A stretch of 64,000 nt of DNA from Ilyonectria destructans (lineage: Eukaryota; Ascomycota; Sordariomycetes; Hypocreales; Nectriaceae), in contig JAHEWK010000050.1 in the NCBI GenBank assembly GCA_020740775.1, positions 1 through 64,000 of the forward strand, read 5' to 3'. Shown piece by piece: positions 36,600 to 48,338 of this stretch. Position 1 is the stretch's first letter, and the number at the start of each line of letters is the position of its first letter. Made by a program: the position numbers and the translations under genes. The notes below the pieces were generated by a model. It searched no databases. It had not been told where the DNA came from and worked only from the letters and a program-made list of their open reading frames with translations.

Positions 36600-38900
36600 C
36601 CTACTTTAGATCAATTTTACTATATTTTACAAATATCACTATATCAGTAAAAATCCCTATATTTAATTAGAAGGTTTATCTTAAGACCTTTAAGAATTAG
36701 AGGATATAGAATAAGACCTTCCAGCTGAGAGTAACTGCAGCTAGCCTCTGGGATTATATTAATTCTAGAGGAAGTTAACAGCCAATACAGGCCCCAGTAA
36801 AGCCGCTAATTTCTTTCTATTATAAAAGAATCCCTTTATATCGGATTAAGCTCGACCTTTATTAACAGACCTATTACTCTAAAAGTTAGAAGTCTCAGAC
36901 TATTACCCCAACCTACACCCTTAAGACTATTAATCCAATTAAATAAGCCCAGTTAATTAGAAATCTAACTGCTAAAGATAAAACCTCCTATTAGTATAGC
37001 TGTAAAGACTATAAGTAAGACTATAAGGAATATAAGAAGCAGAAGGATTAAATTAATAGCCTGAAGAAATAGATAATAGAAATAGTAGCTATAGGTCTAA
37101 TAGATAGCTTCTTCTTTTCTTAATAGAATCTTAGGAATTAGTATATTAACCTAATATTATTGAAATTACTATTCTAACTACTGTTTTAATTCTGTATTAT
37201 ATTCTTGCATAAATGTAATTAGGGACTTAGTCTATTAATTGTAAACCTAATTACAGTTTTTTGCCTCTTCTAACCACTAAGTATATAACCTCCTCCGTAA
37301 TATCCCTCTATTATTCGGTTTCCTTGGGTTCTTATAGTCAGTATGTATTTAGGTTAATCTCAATAAGGCTGCAGCTTACTTATTTCTTTAGTTAATTCTT
37401 TAGCTGCAAGTTAACTAACACTATATTATTTATTAGCTGTATAAACTATACAGTACTATATAAGCTGTTAATAAATGCTCTTTCTGCTGGAGAAAGTGTA
37501 TGCCTTCAGCATTTTCAAACTAGAGCCTTAAGACAGTCTAGCTCTACAGTAACCTAGAGTTATAAAGCTGTATCTTAACCTGCCAGCTCTTAAATTATAT
37601 AACAGCTAAAGACTATTAGCTGCACCAGATAAAGTTTGTTATATTAGTCGATTTAGACTTCTATAATATCTTTAAGCCCCGACTTTTTAGCTGCAATTTG
37701 CAGCCTTAGAATAAGGGTTATATTACTTAGGATTAAGTAATAGAGATTAAAAGAGAAGCTATAAGTATACCGATAATTGGGAAAGACTATATCGGTCTGT
37801 AGTGTGGGGCGGAAAGTAGATATCTTCAGTTAGTTAAGTAGTTAGTTAAGTGGTTAGTTGAGATATATATAAGGATAAAAGGATAATTGGAATATAAGAG
37901 GGCTTGTAGAGCTTTTATATCTATTATAATTTTGCCTTTTTTAAGATCTAGCTTTTCCAGTAGATTTAGCTTTTCCTGCAGATCTAGCTTTTTTAAGATA
38001 CAGCTATTCCTGCAGCTTATTAAGGTATCAGAAAAGATAATTAGTTAGACTAGAAACCTTAGTCTGTTTGAGTAACTATTAACCTTTAAATAGACTGAGT
38101 ATATAGTCTGTATTGTTAATACTATTATTAGTGTTTTTCTTTTACTATTAAGCTTTTAGTCCCCCCTCTGGGTATATATATACTAGGGCATTCTGACCTC
38201 TTAGTATATTAACCTAAAAGAAAGTATTAAAGCTTTTTAAATCTAATAGTAAATTGAAACTAGAATAAAATATTAGACTGCTCTAGCTGCTATATCTAAG
38301 ACTATTAAGGATTTCCCTTACTGGCTAACAGACTGAAAATAAGCTATATATTACGCTTAGACTCTAGGGATAGAGGGCTTAGATAATCTAAATATCTAGT
38401 TTAAGGACCTTAGTAAGATTATTAAGCCAGCTATTAGATATTTAGTTACTATCTATTGCAGGATCTATAGAAAGAAGCTAGAATTAAAATCCCTATTAAT
38501 TCGGAAAGTTACTAAGGCCCTACAGAAAGAAGCTGCCCAGTACAGCTTATAATAGCTAGCTAAGGCCCCTAAGGCCTCAGGCCGAATTAATAGAGAAGCC
38601 TTTAGACCGACCTACAATAAGAAACCTAATTAAGCTAACTAACTGAATTAGGAATAGCATCCAGATAAAGAAGGTCAGCAGGCTAAATCATGTGGATCTG
38701 CTGGATCTATCCAGCTAAAACAGAATAGGAAATATAAGTCTGATCAATTAGGCTCTAAGGTAAAGAAGACTAAGTCTAAGGAAGACTATAATTAAGAAAA
38801 TAACAGTTCTATCTGTAAACTCTACAGCGGCAATTAGTATATCTAGGCAAAATGCTACTATATCTTTCTATCTAAGGCTCCAGCCTGATTTAAATTCAGA
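36600..38900 (+). pseudogene. Copia gag region, RIP-degraded
   Basis: Plus-strand frames with RIP stops lead into a decayed zinc-knuckle/pre-protease segment (SICKLYSGNQYI*AKCYYIF) near 38815-38870. A basic tail between 38560 and 38790 fits the end of Copia Gag. The N-terminus is not defined, and indels relative to Pol cannot be judged. Confidence 0.6.
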
Positions 38901-39802
38901 CCTCTTATCCAGGACGCTATTAAATACCGAATTTCCCTACCCAAGTAGAAGAATAAGCTTAAAGCCCTTAAAGGAGCCGCCAGACCGGCTAAGTCGGATT
39001 AACTAGGCCGGAAAGTTAGCTACTGCAGTAACCTAATAACCTCAATTAGAGCAGCCTTTTCAGTATCAGGATATCCCCTACGGAAGTCAGCTATCCTAGA
39101 CTCTAGGACTATAATCTATATCTTCAATAAGATCTGCTAGTTTCTAGGACATCGGCCTGCTAGAGCTGATAATATCCTTATTGCCGGAGAATAAGAAGTT
39201 CCAGTCCAAGGATACAGCTAAGTTAATATTATAACTAAGGGACCTAAGGGCCCTAAGGTTATTACTTTATTTAATATGGCCTACTGCCCTGACTTCCCTT
39301 ACAACCTAGTATCCCTACGAAAGCTGCTATATCAGGGCTATTAGTGGGACACACACCCAGAATGCAACTATCTAAAATTGTCAGACGGCCTGATTAGATG
39401 CTTTTTATCTGATTACTATAACTAATTCGTCCTAGAATATATTCCTTGTGATGCTGCCTTCCCTATCCGGCACAGCCGGTACAACTCATCAACCCGACCT
39501 AAAGCGACAAAGCAAGATGCCCGCCGTTGGCACTTGCGACTAGGTCATCCGGGGCCTCAAGCCCTAGAAAGGCTAGTCAATAAGGTCACAGGGGCCCGGA
39601 TCAAAGGGATCACAACTGTCAGTTGCGATGATTGCGGCACTTCCAAGATGACCCAACAAGTCAGCCGCCGGCCAAGGGACCTTCCAGCCGGTCCCGGCTT
39701 GAGACTAGCAATTGATTTCCATAACCTGGAAGAGGAACCGGAAGGAAGAGTCAGTCTGTTATTGATAACAGACCGCTATTCCGGCTATATCTGGGACTAC
39801 TA
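38900..39802 (+). pseudogene. Copia protease, GAG-pre-integrase and integrase N-part
   Basis: The protease motif ILDSRTIIYIFN (family ILDSGAT.HIFN) is at about 39092-39130. GAG-pre-integrase WHLRLGHPGPQALERL is at 39530-39580, followed by a Cys pair (CDDCG) and the integrase core LAIDFHNLEEEPEGR..LLLITDRYSGYIWDYY. From 39480 onward the frame is clean and GC-rich. It is interrupted at 39803 by the 250-bp LTR-like insertion. Confidence 0.85.
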
Positions 39803-40052
39803 TGTCACATTTTGGGATCATCGTACGACGCCTGGAACGGCTTCCAGACCGGCTGCTAGGAATCCGGTCCGGTCCGGGTCTCAGACCCCCCGGCAGGTGG
39901 GTCCTCCGGTCTCAGACCTCCGGACCTCGGGCCCGGAGGCTGCCGGAGGCCGCCCTCATCTTCATCTATAAGACCGATCCCTAGCCCTTCGTCAGATAGG
40001 AAATCAAGAGCTTTCATCATCATCATCCTGATCCCATCCCCTCAGTGTGACA
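39803..40052 (+). mobile_element. 250-bp LTR-like element, copy 1, inside Copia integrase
   Basis: It begins TGTCACATTTTGGGATCATC and ends CTCAGTGTGACA, with short inverted termini (TGTCACA/TGTGACA). Flanks are TACTA and TAATA (four of five match). A TCTATAAGAC box lies at about 39966. It is GC-rich and not RIP-damaged. A nearly identical copy in the opposite orientation is at 58932-59180. Confidence 0.85.
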
Positions 40053-40057
40053 TAATA

Positions 40058-40697
40058 CCTTAAGACAAGACAACACAAGGAGCTTATTGCAGTCTTTAAG
40101 GACTTCCTAAGTCACCTATTCCGTCAGTATCAGCTGAAGCCCCGGGTCGTTGAGTGCGATATAGAGATCCTAGGAAAGCCTGAAGACCGGCCTCGGCTAG
40201 TATATCGGTTCTTTACCGGGATGAGCATTATCGTGGAGTCAACAGCTGCGGACACAGCTGCCCAGAATGGCGGCGCCAAGCTATCCGGCAAGGTCATCAA
40301 GATCAAGACAAGAGCCCTACGGTCAGAAGCTCGATTTCCCTCCTTCCTTTGGGTCGAGATCTATCGAACTGCTGTTTATCTCTACAACCGGACCCCTAGG
40401 GGGGTCAATAACTGGGATACCCCCTATATCCGGTTCCACACAGCTATTACCCAGCGAGACGGTCACAGTCAGGAAAGCAAGGTCCCTTATTTAGGTCATC
40501 TACGGATCTATAGATCTAAGGCGTTTGCTTTAACCCAAGATGCCCTAAAGGGCAGGAATAAGCAGCAGCGGCTAAGTCCCCATGCCTGGATTGGCTACCT
40601 TATGGGATATCAGTTAACTAATATCTATAGAATCTGGAATCTGGCTACTGGAAAGATTATCTCTACTAGAGATATTATTTTTAATGTGGACGACTAA
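40058..40697 (+). pseudogene. Copia integrase, continuation
   Basis: It resumes after the insertion with FKDFLSHLFRQYQLKPRVVE. Then come STAADTAAQNGGAKLSGKVI (integrase C-terminal half), LPSFLW-type WVEIYRTAVYLYNRTP and HLRIYRSKAFALTQDALKGR, ending IISTRDIIFNVDD*. The 158-codon stretch 40221-40697 has no stop. This part is conspicuously less mutated than the rest of Pol. Confidence 0.85.
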
Positions 40698-41089
40698 TTT
40701 AATAGAGACCTCAATTAGCTATAGGATAATCTATTATATATCAGCAGAGATAAATTAGACTGGCTGCTGAATCAGATAGAAGAGGCTCAACCAGATCAGC
40801 CACCAGAAGAAATAGCTAGCAGACTGACCTCTAGGTGGGATGAATCCCACTATAAGAATCAGAGCGTTGTCTACAATAAGAATCAGAAGGATATTGCTGA
40901 CCTAGGCCCAAGGGATTAGGTCTATAACCTAGACCCTAGGGATCAGGTTGATAATATTAATCCTATCCCGTATGTAGATAGATTAGAAAATAGGGACATA
41001 GGGATGATACTATTAGAGGCTAGGCCTAATTAACCTGCTGTAACTGATATGCATTCTAGCGATAGAGTTAAGGAAGGATCTTAAGGAAA

Positions 41090-41420
41090 TGTCACATGTA
41101 TCAGGATATCGGGATATCGGATTTCTGCGGTTATGACGGAAGTGAAGCTTTTCCTCTGTCATTACAGGCGTCCATGGCCACTTCCCTCGTCATCGGCCTC
41201 ATCATCAGATAAGCCCTAGGCCTAGCTTTTCCTTGATTTTATCTATAGCTAGCTGAAGCCAAAGACTCCGAAGGATCCGGAGCCTCTCGGCTGTCCGAGG
41301 TCATCCGAGGTCATCATCAGTCTCTTCATCTATAAGACTGACCCAAAGACCCTCTTTTAGATAGGAAGAATATCAAGAGCTTCTCGCACACATGATCATT
41401 TCCATCTGCTAGATGCAACA
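41090..41420 (+). mobile_element. 331-bp LTR-like element (solo LTR or TRIM), copy 2
   Basis: It matches 35455-35788 closely (TGTCACATGTATCAGG start, ATGCAACA end). It is flanked by GGAAA on both sides (41085-41089 and 41421-41425). It interrupts the Copia pol between integrase and RT. Non-coding. Confidence 0.88.
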
Positions 41421-41559
41421 GGAAAACTAGAGGAAGGATATAACCACAGTTAATCTGGTGCCTCTAGCTTCTATAATAGAGCCTACCTAACTCCTATATC
41501 TCTGCTGCCAGGTGCACTTCTAGCGTTAACAATCCAGGATGTCTCGGATCCACCAGGTG

Positions 41560-43332
41560 GGCTAGATCCCAGGGACCCTAGAGTCTCTAGAATTAAACGG
41601 TCTGATATCTGGAAAGCTGCCTTTAACGCCGGAAGATTAGCTAGCCCAACAGGCACCCTTAACAGGAAGGTTATTAATAAGGCTAAGCTGCAACAGCTAT
41701 TAAAGAAACCTAGGTTTGTTTATCAGAGTCAGCTACTCAAGCTGCTACAGCACTATCGGAATCTAAGGGATTATCCGATAGGGGTCTAATTTAAACAGGC
41801 TGAATAAGACTACTTATACAGTTATAGAGAAATAGAGTTATAGATTGAGATAGATCTAGATAACCCTAAGATCCTAGGGAAATAGACCCTCAATTGTATA
41901 TAGGTCTATATCTATAAGCTAGATAAATATAGCCGCTTTATTAAGTATAAGGCCAGGCTAGTTATTTAAGGAGACTAGCAGCTAAAAGGGCTAGACAAAG
42001 AGACCTACACTATAACTCTTGCCGGAAGGTCCTTCCAGACCCTAATAGCAATAGCAGCCCGATTTAACCTGAATCTCATACAGTATAACGCAGTTAACAC
42101 CTTTATTAACGTCAAGCTAGACCGTTACATCCCAATAAAAATACCATCCGGATATAGATTACCCAGAAAGATCCTACTAATCCAGAAAGCTCTATACAGT
42201 CTATAAGAATTCCCTCTCCTTTAGCAGAAGGAACTTATAGCTACTCTTTAAGATCTAGACTTTAAGCTAGTCCGGTATAAGCCCTACTATATAATAAAGA
42301 GAGGAATTATTATCTTTTTCTATATTAATAATATCGTCTTTATCTGCCAGAAGGAAAAAAGGCAGAATATTCAGAGGGCTATTATAGACCTCAAATTATA
42401 TTATAATCTGACTGGTAGAAATAATCTGTAATAGTTCCTAGGGATTAAGGTTATTTAAGACCGGAAGAAAGATTAATCTAGTTATCCTAATTCCTATATC
42501 TAGCTAAAATTACTAACCTTATAGATAACCTAGATTAACAGTATAACACCCTAATAAAAAAGAAAGCCCTATATCTATATAAGCAATAGGCCTCAATTCC
42601 ATCAATCCGACGATACCAACAGAAGGTTAAATCGATCCTCTATGCATTTATTATAACCCGGCCAGATATAGTATTTCCAGTCTCTCAGCTAGCTAGATTC
42701 AATTTGAACCCAGAACCAAAATATTATCGCGCTGCTGACTGAGTCCTTCTATATCTCAAGAAGACTAACAGTCTAGCCCTTCAATTCGGCTAAGGGGATC
42801 TATTTCTGATAGCTAGCAATGCTTCCTATGCAGATAACCCTAACCGGAAAAGCTCCCAAGCCTATATCATATGACTATTCGAAGGAACAATCAGATGGAG
42901 GGCCAATAAGCAGGATACAGTTACAACGTCAACGACTGAGACCGAGTTATTAGCTCTATCTCAAGCAGCTATGGAGGCTATATTTATCTCCCGGCTGGTC
43001 AAGGAGCTAGGGATCCAGCTGGACGAGGAAAAATCTGCATTCAATATGACAGCCTGCAGACGATCCGACTTATCCACCAAGACATCAATAAGCTGCAGAC
43101 CAAGCTGCGGCACGTTGATATTCACAATCATTAGTTGAGGCAGGAAGCTCAGAGGAATAGGATCCAGGTGGACTATATCAGCACAAAGGAAATGATTGCT
43201 GATGGTCTCACAAAGACCCTCAGCAGCCCGGCCTTTCAAAGATCAGTCCAGCAGCTAGGTTTGGTCGATATCTCAGACCGGCTAGGGCAAAGGAAGTTGG
43301 AAGAGATAAAGGAGGAAGATCTAGAGATATGA
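41560..43332 (+). pseudogene. Copia reverse transcriptase and RNase H, RIP-stopped
   Basis: The plus strand reads FNAGRLASPTGTLNRKVI, KARLVI*GD and NLNLIQYNAVNTFINVKLD (RT core). The YVDD-type box has decayed to FFYINNIVFI near 42316-42345. RNase H contributes ASNASYADNPNRKSSQAYI (about 42820-42870), DTVTTSTTETELLALSQAAM (about 42910-42970) and the terminal KEMIADGLTKTLSSPAFQ at about 43190-43240. At least one frame change occurs near 43100. Stops are TAA/TAG at former Gln codons. Confidence 0.85.
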
Positions 43333-43373
43333 AGACCGCAGCTTCAGCCGACCCGGCTTCAGCTGGGGGGGTG

Positions 43374-43556
43374 TGTTGGAAGATGACCCTGTATTACGAA
43401 ACCTCTGATAGATCGATATCCTGACCTTAGTCAGAAGGGGGGTCTGATAACCCCTCTTTTGGCCGGTCCGGATGACCGGCACAAGCAATCATCAACATCA
43501 TCATCACTGCTTTGAACACTATCCATTTGATCAAATTGACCGCAACGGATCCAACA
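43374..43556 (+). repeat. 3' LTR of Copia element (little mutated)
   Basis: A 183-bp LTR with perfect 7-bp inverted ends TGTTGGA..TCCAACA, directly after a G-rich polypurine tract (GGGGGG at 43364-43370). It is far less AT-shifted than its 5' partner. Confidence 0.88.
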
Positions 43557-43578
43557 TATAGTATACACCACATATTGC

Positions 43579-43721
43579 TGTAGCCAGGGTTAACTGGATC
43601 CATATTCTAACACTATATTAGAGAGGAAAGAGAGAATACGGGCAGGCTGTGGCCTGCCCTATGCCCCCTAGTGGCATATCCACCCCACCCTGGGTCCAGC
43701 ACTCCAGAAGCTCCCGTCACA
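43579..43721 (+). repeat. Dispersed LTR-like repeat, degraded copy
   Basis: The stretch from GAGAGGAAAGAGAGAA to CTCCCGTCACA matches the right part of 54593-54787, with an internal deletion relative to it. Its left end (TGTAGCCAGGGTTAACT) is a weaker match to the same repeat. It is probably an old solo LTR; no duplication is visible. Confidence 0.6.
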
Positions 43722-44296
43722 TAGGATTTAAAGTAGCCAGCTTGCTTATCCGGCCAGCTCGCTTATAAAGTATATTACGGTATTTATTATTTACCGTAAA
43801 GACAACTTAGGTATCTAATCGGAAAGGAAAGCTGCTATAGAGCTATCCCCTTCTTGATTATTTCTGAGCTAAGACTTTCCTTATATTAGCGACCAACTTG
43901 TCAAACCTCATTCGATTCAATATTCCAAACCACAATAACTTATTCCACAGAATAGAGAAAAGTATAGGACTATATTCATTGAGTCGCGTTTCTCTTCCTC
44001 TATCATATTTATCGTTTTCGTTTTGTTGCAAACAATTTTTGTCCTCTGAGCTCACCCGGGAACCCTAACCCCCATATTTCGATATGAATGCTGCGTTGGT
44101 TCTGTGAGGGGGCCTGACGGGTCGACAACAGGGCTGCCCGTTGCAGCCCAGGCTACAACTTCATCTAACCAATGTATAAGCGTGGAGAGGGCGTATGATG
44201 GAGAATCATGTATGGGTGATTCAAAGTGGAGAAAAAAAAGAGAAAAAGATGGCTGTTCATCAAAGTTCCCATAAACTACACTCCCACACCATGATT
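43722..44296. other. No supportable gene
   Basis: Transition from AT-rich to GC-normal sequence. A 65-codon minus frame at 43858-44055 lacks any recognisable feature. The 3' flank of the TPR-MYND gene relic begins near 44290. Confidence 0.4.
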
Positions 44297-46460
44297 TTAA
44301 CAGCCAGTTGCATCCCTACAGCCCCAGGCCCCAGGCCCCTTGGACTGCAGATACTCAATCATTGCCGAATTGGGCAAGTCAATCCAAGCGTTGGACCCCG
44401 CGGCTCCCATCTGCAGGCACTCAGACTTGGCCGATCTGAACATGGTTTCGCCCGGCGCAACCAACAGATATACGGGATCCGGTCTCGTACTTGGGTAGAG
44501 ATACGTCATCCTCATCCGCTGGGGAGATTGCCAATCCCCCGATCCCATGTTGACAAACACTATGCGAGTGTCCCTCGGGGCGAAGTAGTAGGCCACCAGC
44601 TTCGTGGGGTCCTTCCAGATCCGGATCGTGGCAAAACCGCCGGGATCGAAGAAGATGGCCTCTGAAGAGACGAGCTTTGGCGTTCCCACAATCTGGGGGT
44701 CGCGGAGAAACATTCCTCGGAGCATGTCTTCCACTTGGTCCGCGGGCATGGGCTGCCGCATAGTTGAGATGGACTGCTCTGGCGTGACAGAGGGATAGCA
44801 ATGGTAGTGCTCTACGTTCGCCTGCTGGCAATCGCTAGAACAGAAGTGCTTTATCTGGCAACCTATGCAGAGATGTGAGTTTCTAATTCCTTCTCGCGGG
44901 GACCGTCAATTCAAACACGAACCTGAGCAAAGCCTCATTGTGTCCTTCCCGCACGGGCAGCGGCCGGGTTTCTCCAGTCCCCAGCTCCTTAACTCGGCTT
45001 GTAGCCGGTCCCTCCTGGCACTGAGCCGTGCAGCCGCTCGTATGTATGCCTGATGCAGGTGTTGGTTCTCTGGTGAATCGGCAGTTAAGCGGACCAGTTG
45101 CTGGTAAGCCTCCTCTGCTTGGGGTAATTTCTGGAGATTCGCACGGCAAACAGCGAGGGCATACAGACATTCGATGGTCTCGCTGTCTGAGTCTCCAAAA
45201 TGCGCCACCCTCCAGTCATACGCCTTTCGGTAGAGGCCTTCTGCCTCAAGTAAACAGCGGTATCGGGTTAGGAAATCTGCATAAGATCTGATTGCCATCG
45301 ATCCGGGGCCTATCATATCCTCTTATATATCACAGATCGCGTCCCATACCTCGGCGGCCACCACATTACCTTGGGTGAATTGCAGGAGATTGCGGACGGC
45401 GCAGTATGTCGTCTCATCGCCTGGCCCAAAGGAGTGGCGCATTCGTGGGATGGCTGACTCTAACAGCGCTCTCGCATAATAAGTCTTTCTGAGTGACTTA
45501 TATGTTGCGGCTAGGTTGTTCAGTGTCACTATTGTGGCTTGCGTATTTGGTTTCTGTAGATTCTCATATCCAGTATAGGATTGCTCTAGCAACAATCGGG
45601 CGGCATCGATATTGCCGAGCCTCTAACTGATATTGGCCAGCTCCTGTATCGTTATAAGTATATTCGCGTAGTTAGGGCCGTTGATCTTTATACGGCTAAG
45701 CAGGGATCGACGATAGAGATATGCTGCCTCTTTAAACATCCCGTGCTCGTTAAAGAGAACACCAAGGTTATTAATCAGCTGGAAGTTGTTAATGGAATCT
45801 TTGCTGAACTGTTTGACAGAGAGTTCCAGAGCTCGGAGGTTATATTCGACTGCCACTTCGAACAGATTGAGTTTTTATACCAGCACTGCAATCTTAACGA
45901 GGATGACAAACCTCTGCTGTTCGTTAGCATTGCAGTCGAAGTTAATAAGCACTCCAAGCGCCTTAATCTAGGAATTCATGGCCTGGTGGAGTTCCCCTCT
46001 TTCTTCCAGCCCGTCGGCGGCTTCGAGGTGAGTTCGCATCGCCTCGTGATCCTTCAAGCGGCCGCCTAGATGTCGGGCGAATCCTTCTCCCAGCCAATGC
46101 TTCCGGCCAGCAAAGTCGACGATTAGCATATAACCTGGCTTCCCATGCGCTATGATCGGTATACCTGGCTCTGGCCCAGGCGTCGGCATATCCAGGGCTT
46201 TGCTGACTACTTGTCCGTCTGGCCCAATATGCACGTACTGAGTTAGCGGTCTCTGGTAATAACCGTTAGGTGCAACGTCTGACCAGCGTGAGTCTACGAT
46301 AATATAGAGTATGAGTGTAATCTTACTTTGCTCGATATCCTCGGTACTTATAAAGCTTATGCCGCCTACTTCTCTGTATTTGGGTAATATTTGGTTTTTT
46401 AAGTGATACAGAAAAGGAGAGGTAGGCCCTAAGCCGTTACACCAAAAGGTCTACCTGTGC
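44297..46460 (-). pseudogene. TPR-repeat protein with C-terminal MYND zinc finger, killed by nonsense changes
   Basis: One minus-strand frame runs from about 46460 to an intron at 44922-44863 (60 bp, GT..AG) and then to the stop at 44297. From the N-terminus: a unique region (YREVGGISFISTEDIEQSK), IIAHGKPGYMLIVDFAGRKH, several kinesin-light-chain-like TPR units (YNLRALELS; AAYLYRRSLLSRIKING; ARALLESAIPRMR; AEGLYRKAYDWRV) and a MYND finger. The finger is completed by splicing: CPCGKDTMRLC joins GCQIKHFCSSDCQQANVEHY. The tail has LRDPQIVGTPKLVSSEAIFF. Four in-frame stops at 45968, 45875, 45623 and 45323 all read TAG or TAA and fit CAG/CAA loss. I saw no frameshift. A further TAG lies near the N-terminus, so the start is unclear. 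Confidence 0.8.
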
Positions 46461-47095
46461 CTCGGTTACGAGTTACACAGGATATTAGGGTCTTTAAGGC
46501 ACTGACGCACGCATCATTAAGATACCCATTAGTCCTGCTTAGCTCTTATCAGCTTGCAGTAGGGATATCTATACTGCCCTTATCAGCTGGAGAGGGGAAG
46601 GATATATTTTGTATATTGCTGGCGAGGCTTGGAGTTTCGTCTTGGATATTCTTTGGCTCTGCAAATTGTAAGCAGTTATACAATCTGTATGGATATCTCT
46701 TTAGGGGTGCCACCCTTTAATTCCCCAGTCTTATAGTTCTTATTGTTAATACTAAGTCTGTCTATCCTCTGCCGATAGTCTATATTATTATACCAATTGT
46801 AGTGATTATCCAACTTATAGCTGAAAGCCGGTAAGTATTTGGTTTTTTTTAGCTCTACTCAATATCATCAGATAGATCAAAGCCATACAGTATTCTCAAA
46901 CAGTAGAGATAAACAGTAAGTGCTACACCCAGCACCAGAAGAAACAGTAGCTGAACAATAAGGTTGTTACACACTAATCTCTGCCTGAAGCTTCAATTCA
47001 ACCCTTCTAACTTCAACCCTGCTATCTCCAGTCAATAACCCTACTATCTGCAGTTAACGACCTGAAGATAGAAACCTCATTCCGTATAATAAGAT
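46461..47095. other. No supportable gene
   Basis: A plus-strand frame at 46457-46720 (87 codons, GTG-type start) shows no recognisable domain and faces the TPR relic. The remainder is CT/AT-rich spacer. Confidence 0.4.
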
Positions 47096-47650
47096 ATAAG
47101 AGAGACTGATATCTCCCGTCGTCAAGAGACCAACTTCCCTTCCAATAATTATCCAATCTTATTAACTCTCATCACAACGACTACCATCATCCGTAAAGCT
47201 CTATTCAAGGACGACCCTACATATCAGGGATATACAACCAGATACCGGCACGATATTGAATATCTCTATAATCCGAAAGACAATAGGAAAAGAGGCAAAT
47301 TCAAAGCCTATAGAAAATTCCTTAAAGAATATAGGCTTTTCAGCCACTCGCCTCACCATCCAGAACGCCTGGATACAAGCCAACGGATCGCATTGGCTAC
47401 TTTCGGATGCGACCTATTTCTTGACGATAGGGATAGAGTCGACTCGCAAGGAAACAGAGTCGTCGGTATCGACCTTGGCTACATCCGGATAGAGAAGGCC
47501 GCGCTGCTGAAGTTGGCTAAAGACTTCCGAGACGGCAACAAAGATAGAAGGGGCCGGAGGTTCATCGAGGAAATTGGCGGTAAGGCGTACGAGCCCTGGT
47601 TCCAGGAGCTGTTGGGTTGCGTTGAGCTGGTACGGATGCTAGCCAGCTAG
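47096..47650 (+). pseudogene. Unrecognised ~185-codon open frame lacking an ATG
   Basis: The frame is open from just after tandem TAA codons (about 47090) to TAG at 47648-47650. It is strongly charged and globular-looking: KALFKDDPTYQGYTTRYRHD, DNRKRGKFKAYRKFLKEYR, FGCDLFLDDRDRVDS, GNRVVGIDLGYIRIEKAALL, ending EPWFQELLGCVELVRMLAS. GC rises along it. No in-frame ATG and no convincing upstream exon is visible. It may be a gene whose start was lost by mutation, or a fragment. Family not recognised. Confidence 0.45.
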
Positions 47651-48338
47651 GGCGCTGGAGAGGGCGGATTCGGATGACTTAGATCTTGGGGCGTTAGGTC
47701 GGGTCGTGGGATTTGCAGGTTTAGACATCAAGGTTAGAACGGGTCGAAAAAGTTAGATAGGATTCCGGCAGAAGAAGAAAAAAGCAGCTTGAAACCCAAA
47801 CTTGGGCCTTGGCAACTGTGACGTGCACAACGAAAATGCAGTAAATTCAAATATTAGGTTCCCTCATCGAGGGAAGCCGGTAAATATAATACTATAATAT
47901 AAAAAGGTGTTCCTACTTAGTGCTGAATATCTTTTAATAATAGAGATATCTTAACGGCGAAACTAGATCTGGTTCCAAATTAGCTATAAGCTCCACCCAG
48001 AAGCAGTTATCCCGACTGGCACTAATAAGTCTTCTGATAGTTCTCTATTTCTAGCTCAGTTGGAAATATAGAAGAATACTTCCGATACTGAAACCACAAA
48101 GAAGCTTTAATACTATCTAAAGGGTAAATTTCTTTCTCCACTCTATACCCATACAGCTGGGATCTATAAATATAATATCAGATATATATTATTATACCAT
48201 CTTGCCTCTACAAGATATAAACGGGGTTATAAAAATATAATACAAACCTATTAACAATTAAGCAATAACTTACAACATCTGCCCCACAACAGTATTTCGA
48301 CAAATAATACTCATCACACTCCTTCCTATATCCTTATA
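47651..48338. other. No supportable gene
   Basis: GC-normal to about 47900, then a short AT-rich RIP-like tract to about 48330. No domain or RNA gene recognised. Confidence 0.4.

Larger units (their letters stand above)
34768..43556 (+). mobile_element. Ty1/Copia retrotransposon with three nested insertions
   Basis: It is bounded by related 184- and 183-bp LTRs. Inside, in plus-strand order: leader, Gag, protease, GAG-pre-integrase, integrase, reverse transcriptase, RNase H. The order integrase before RT is diagnostic of Copia. LTR-like elements are inserted at 35455-35788, 39803-40052 and 41090-41420. Flanks show no 5-bp duplication (AGGGC on the left, TATAG on the right). RIP damage is heavy at the 5' end and slight at 39.5-40.7 kb and 43.1-43.6 kb. 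Confidence 0.88.

Noticed and set aside
39802..39984. Short plus frames at 39802-39984 and the matching ones at 58927-59238
   Set aside because: They lie inside the 250-bp LTR-like element and have no protein family; the element looks non-coding.
44421..44831. Alternative minus and plus frames over 44195-45170
   Set aside because: Shadows of the TPR-MYND reading frame, which has the domain matches and the consistent intron.
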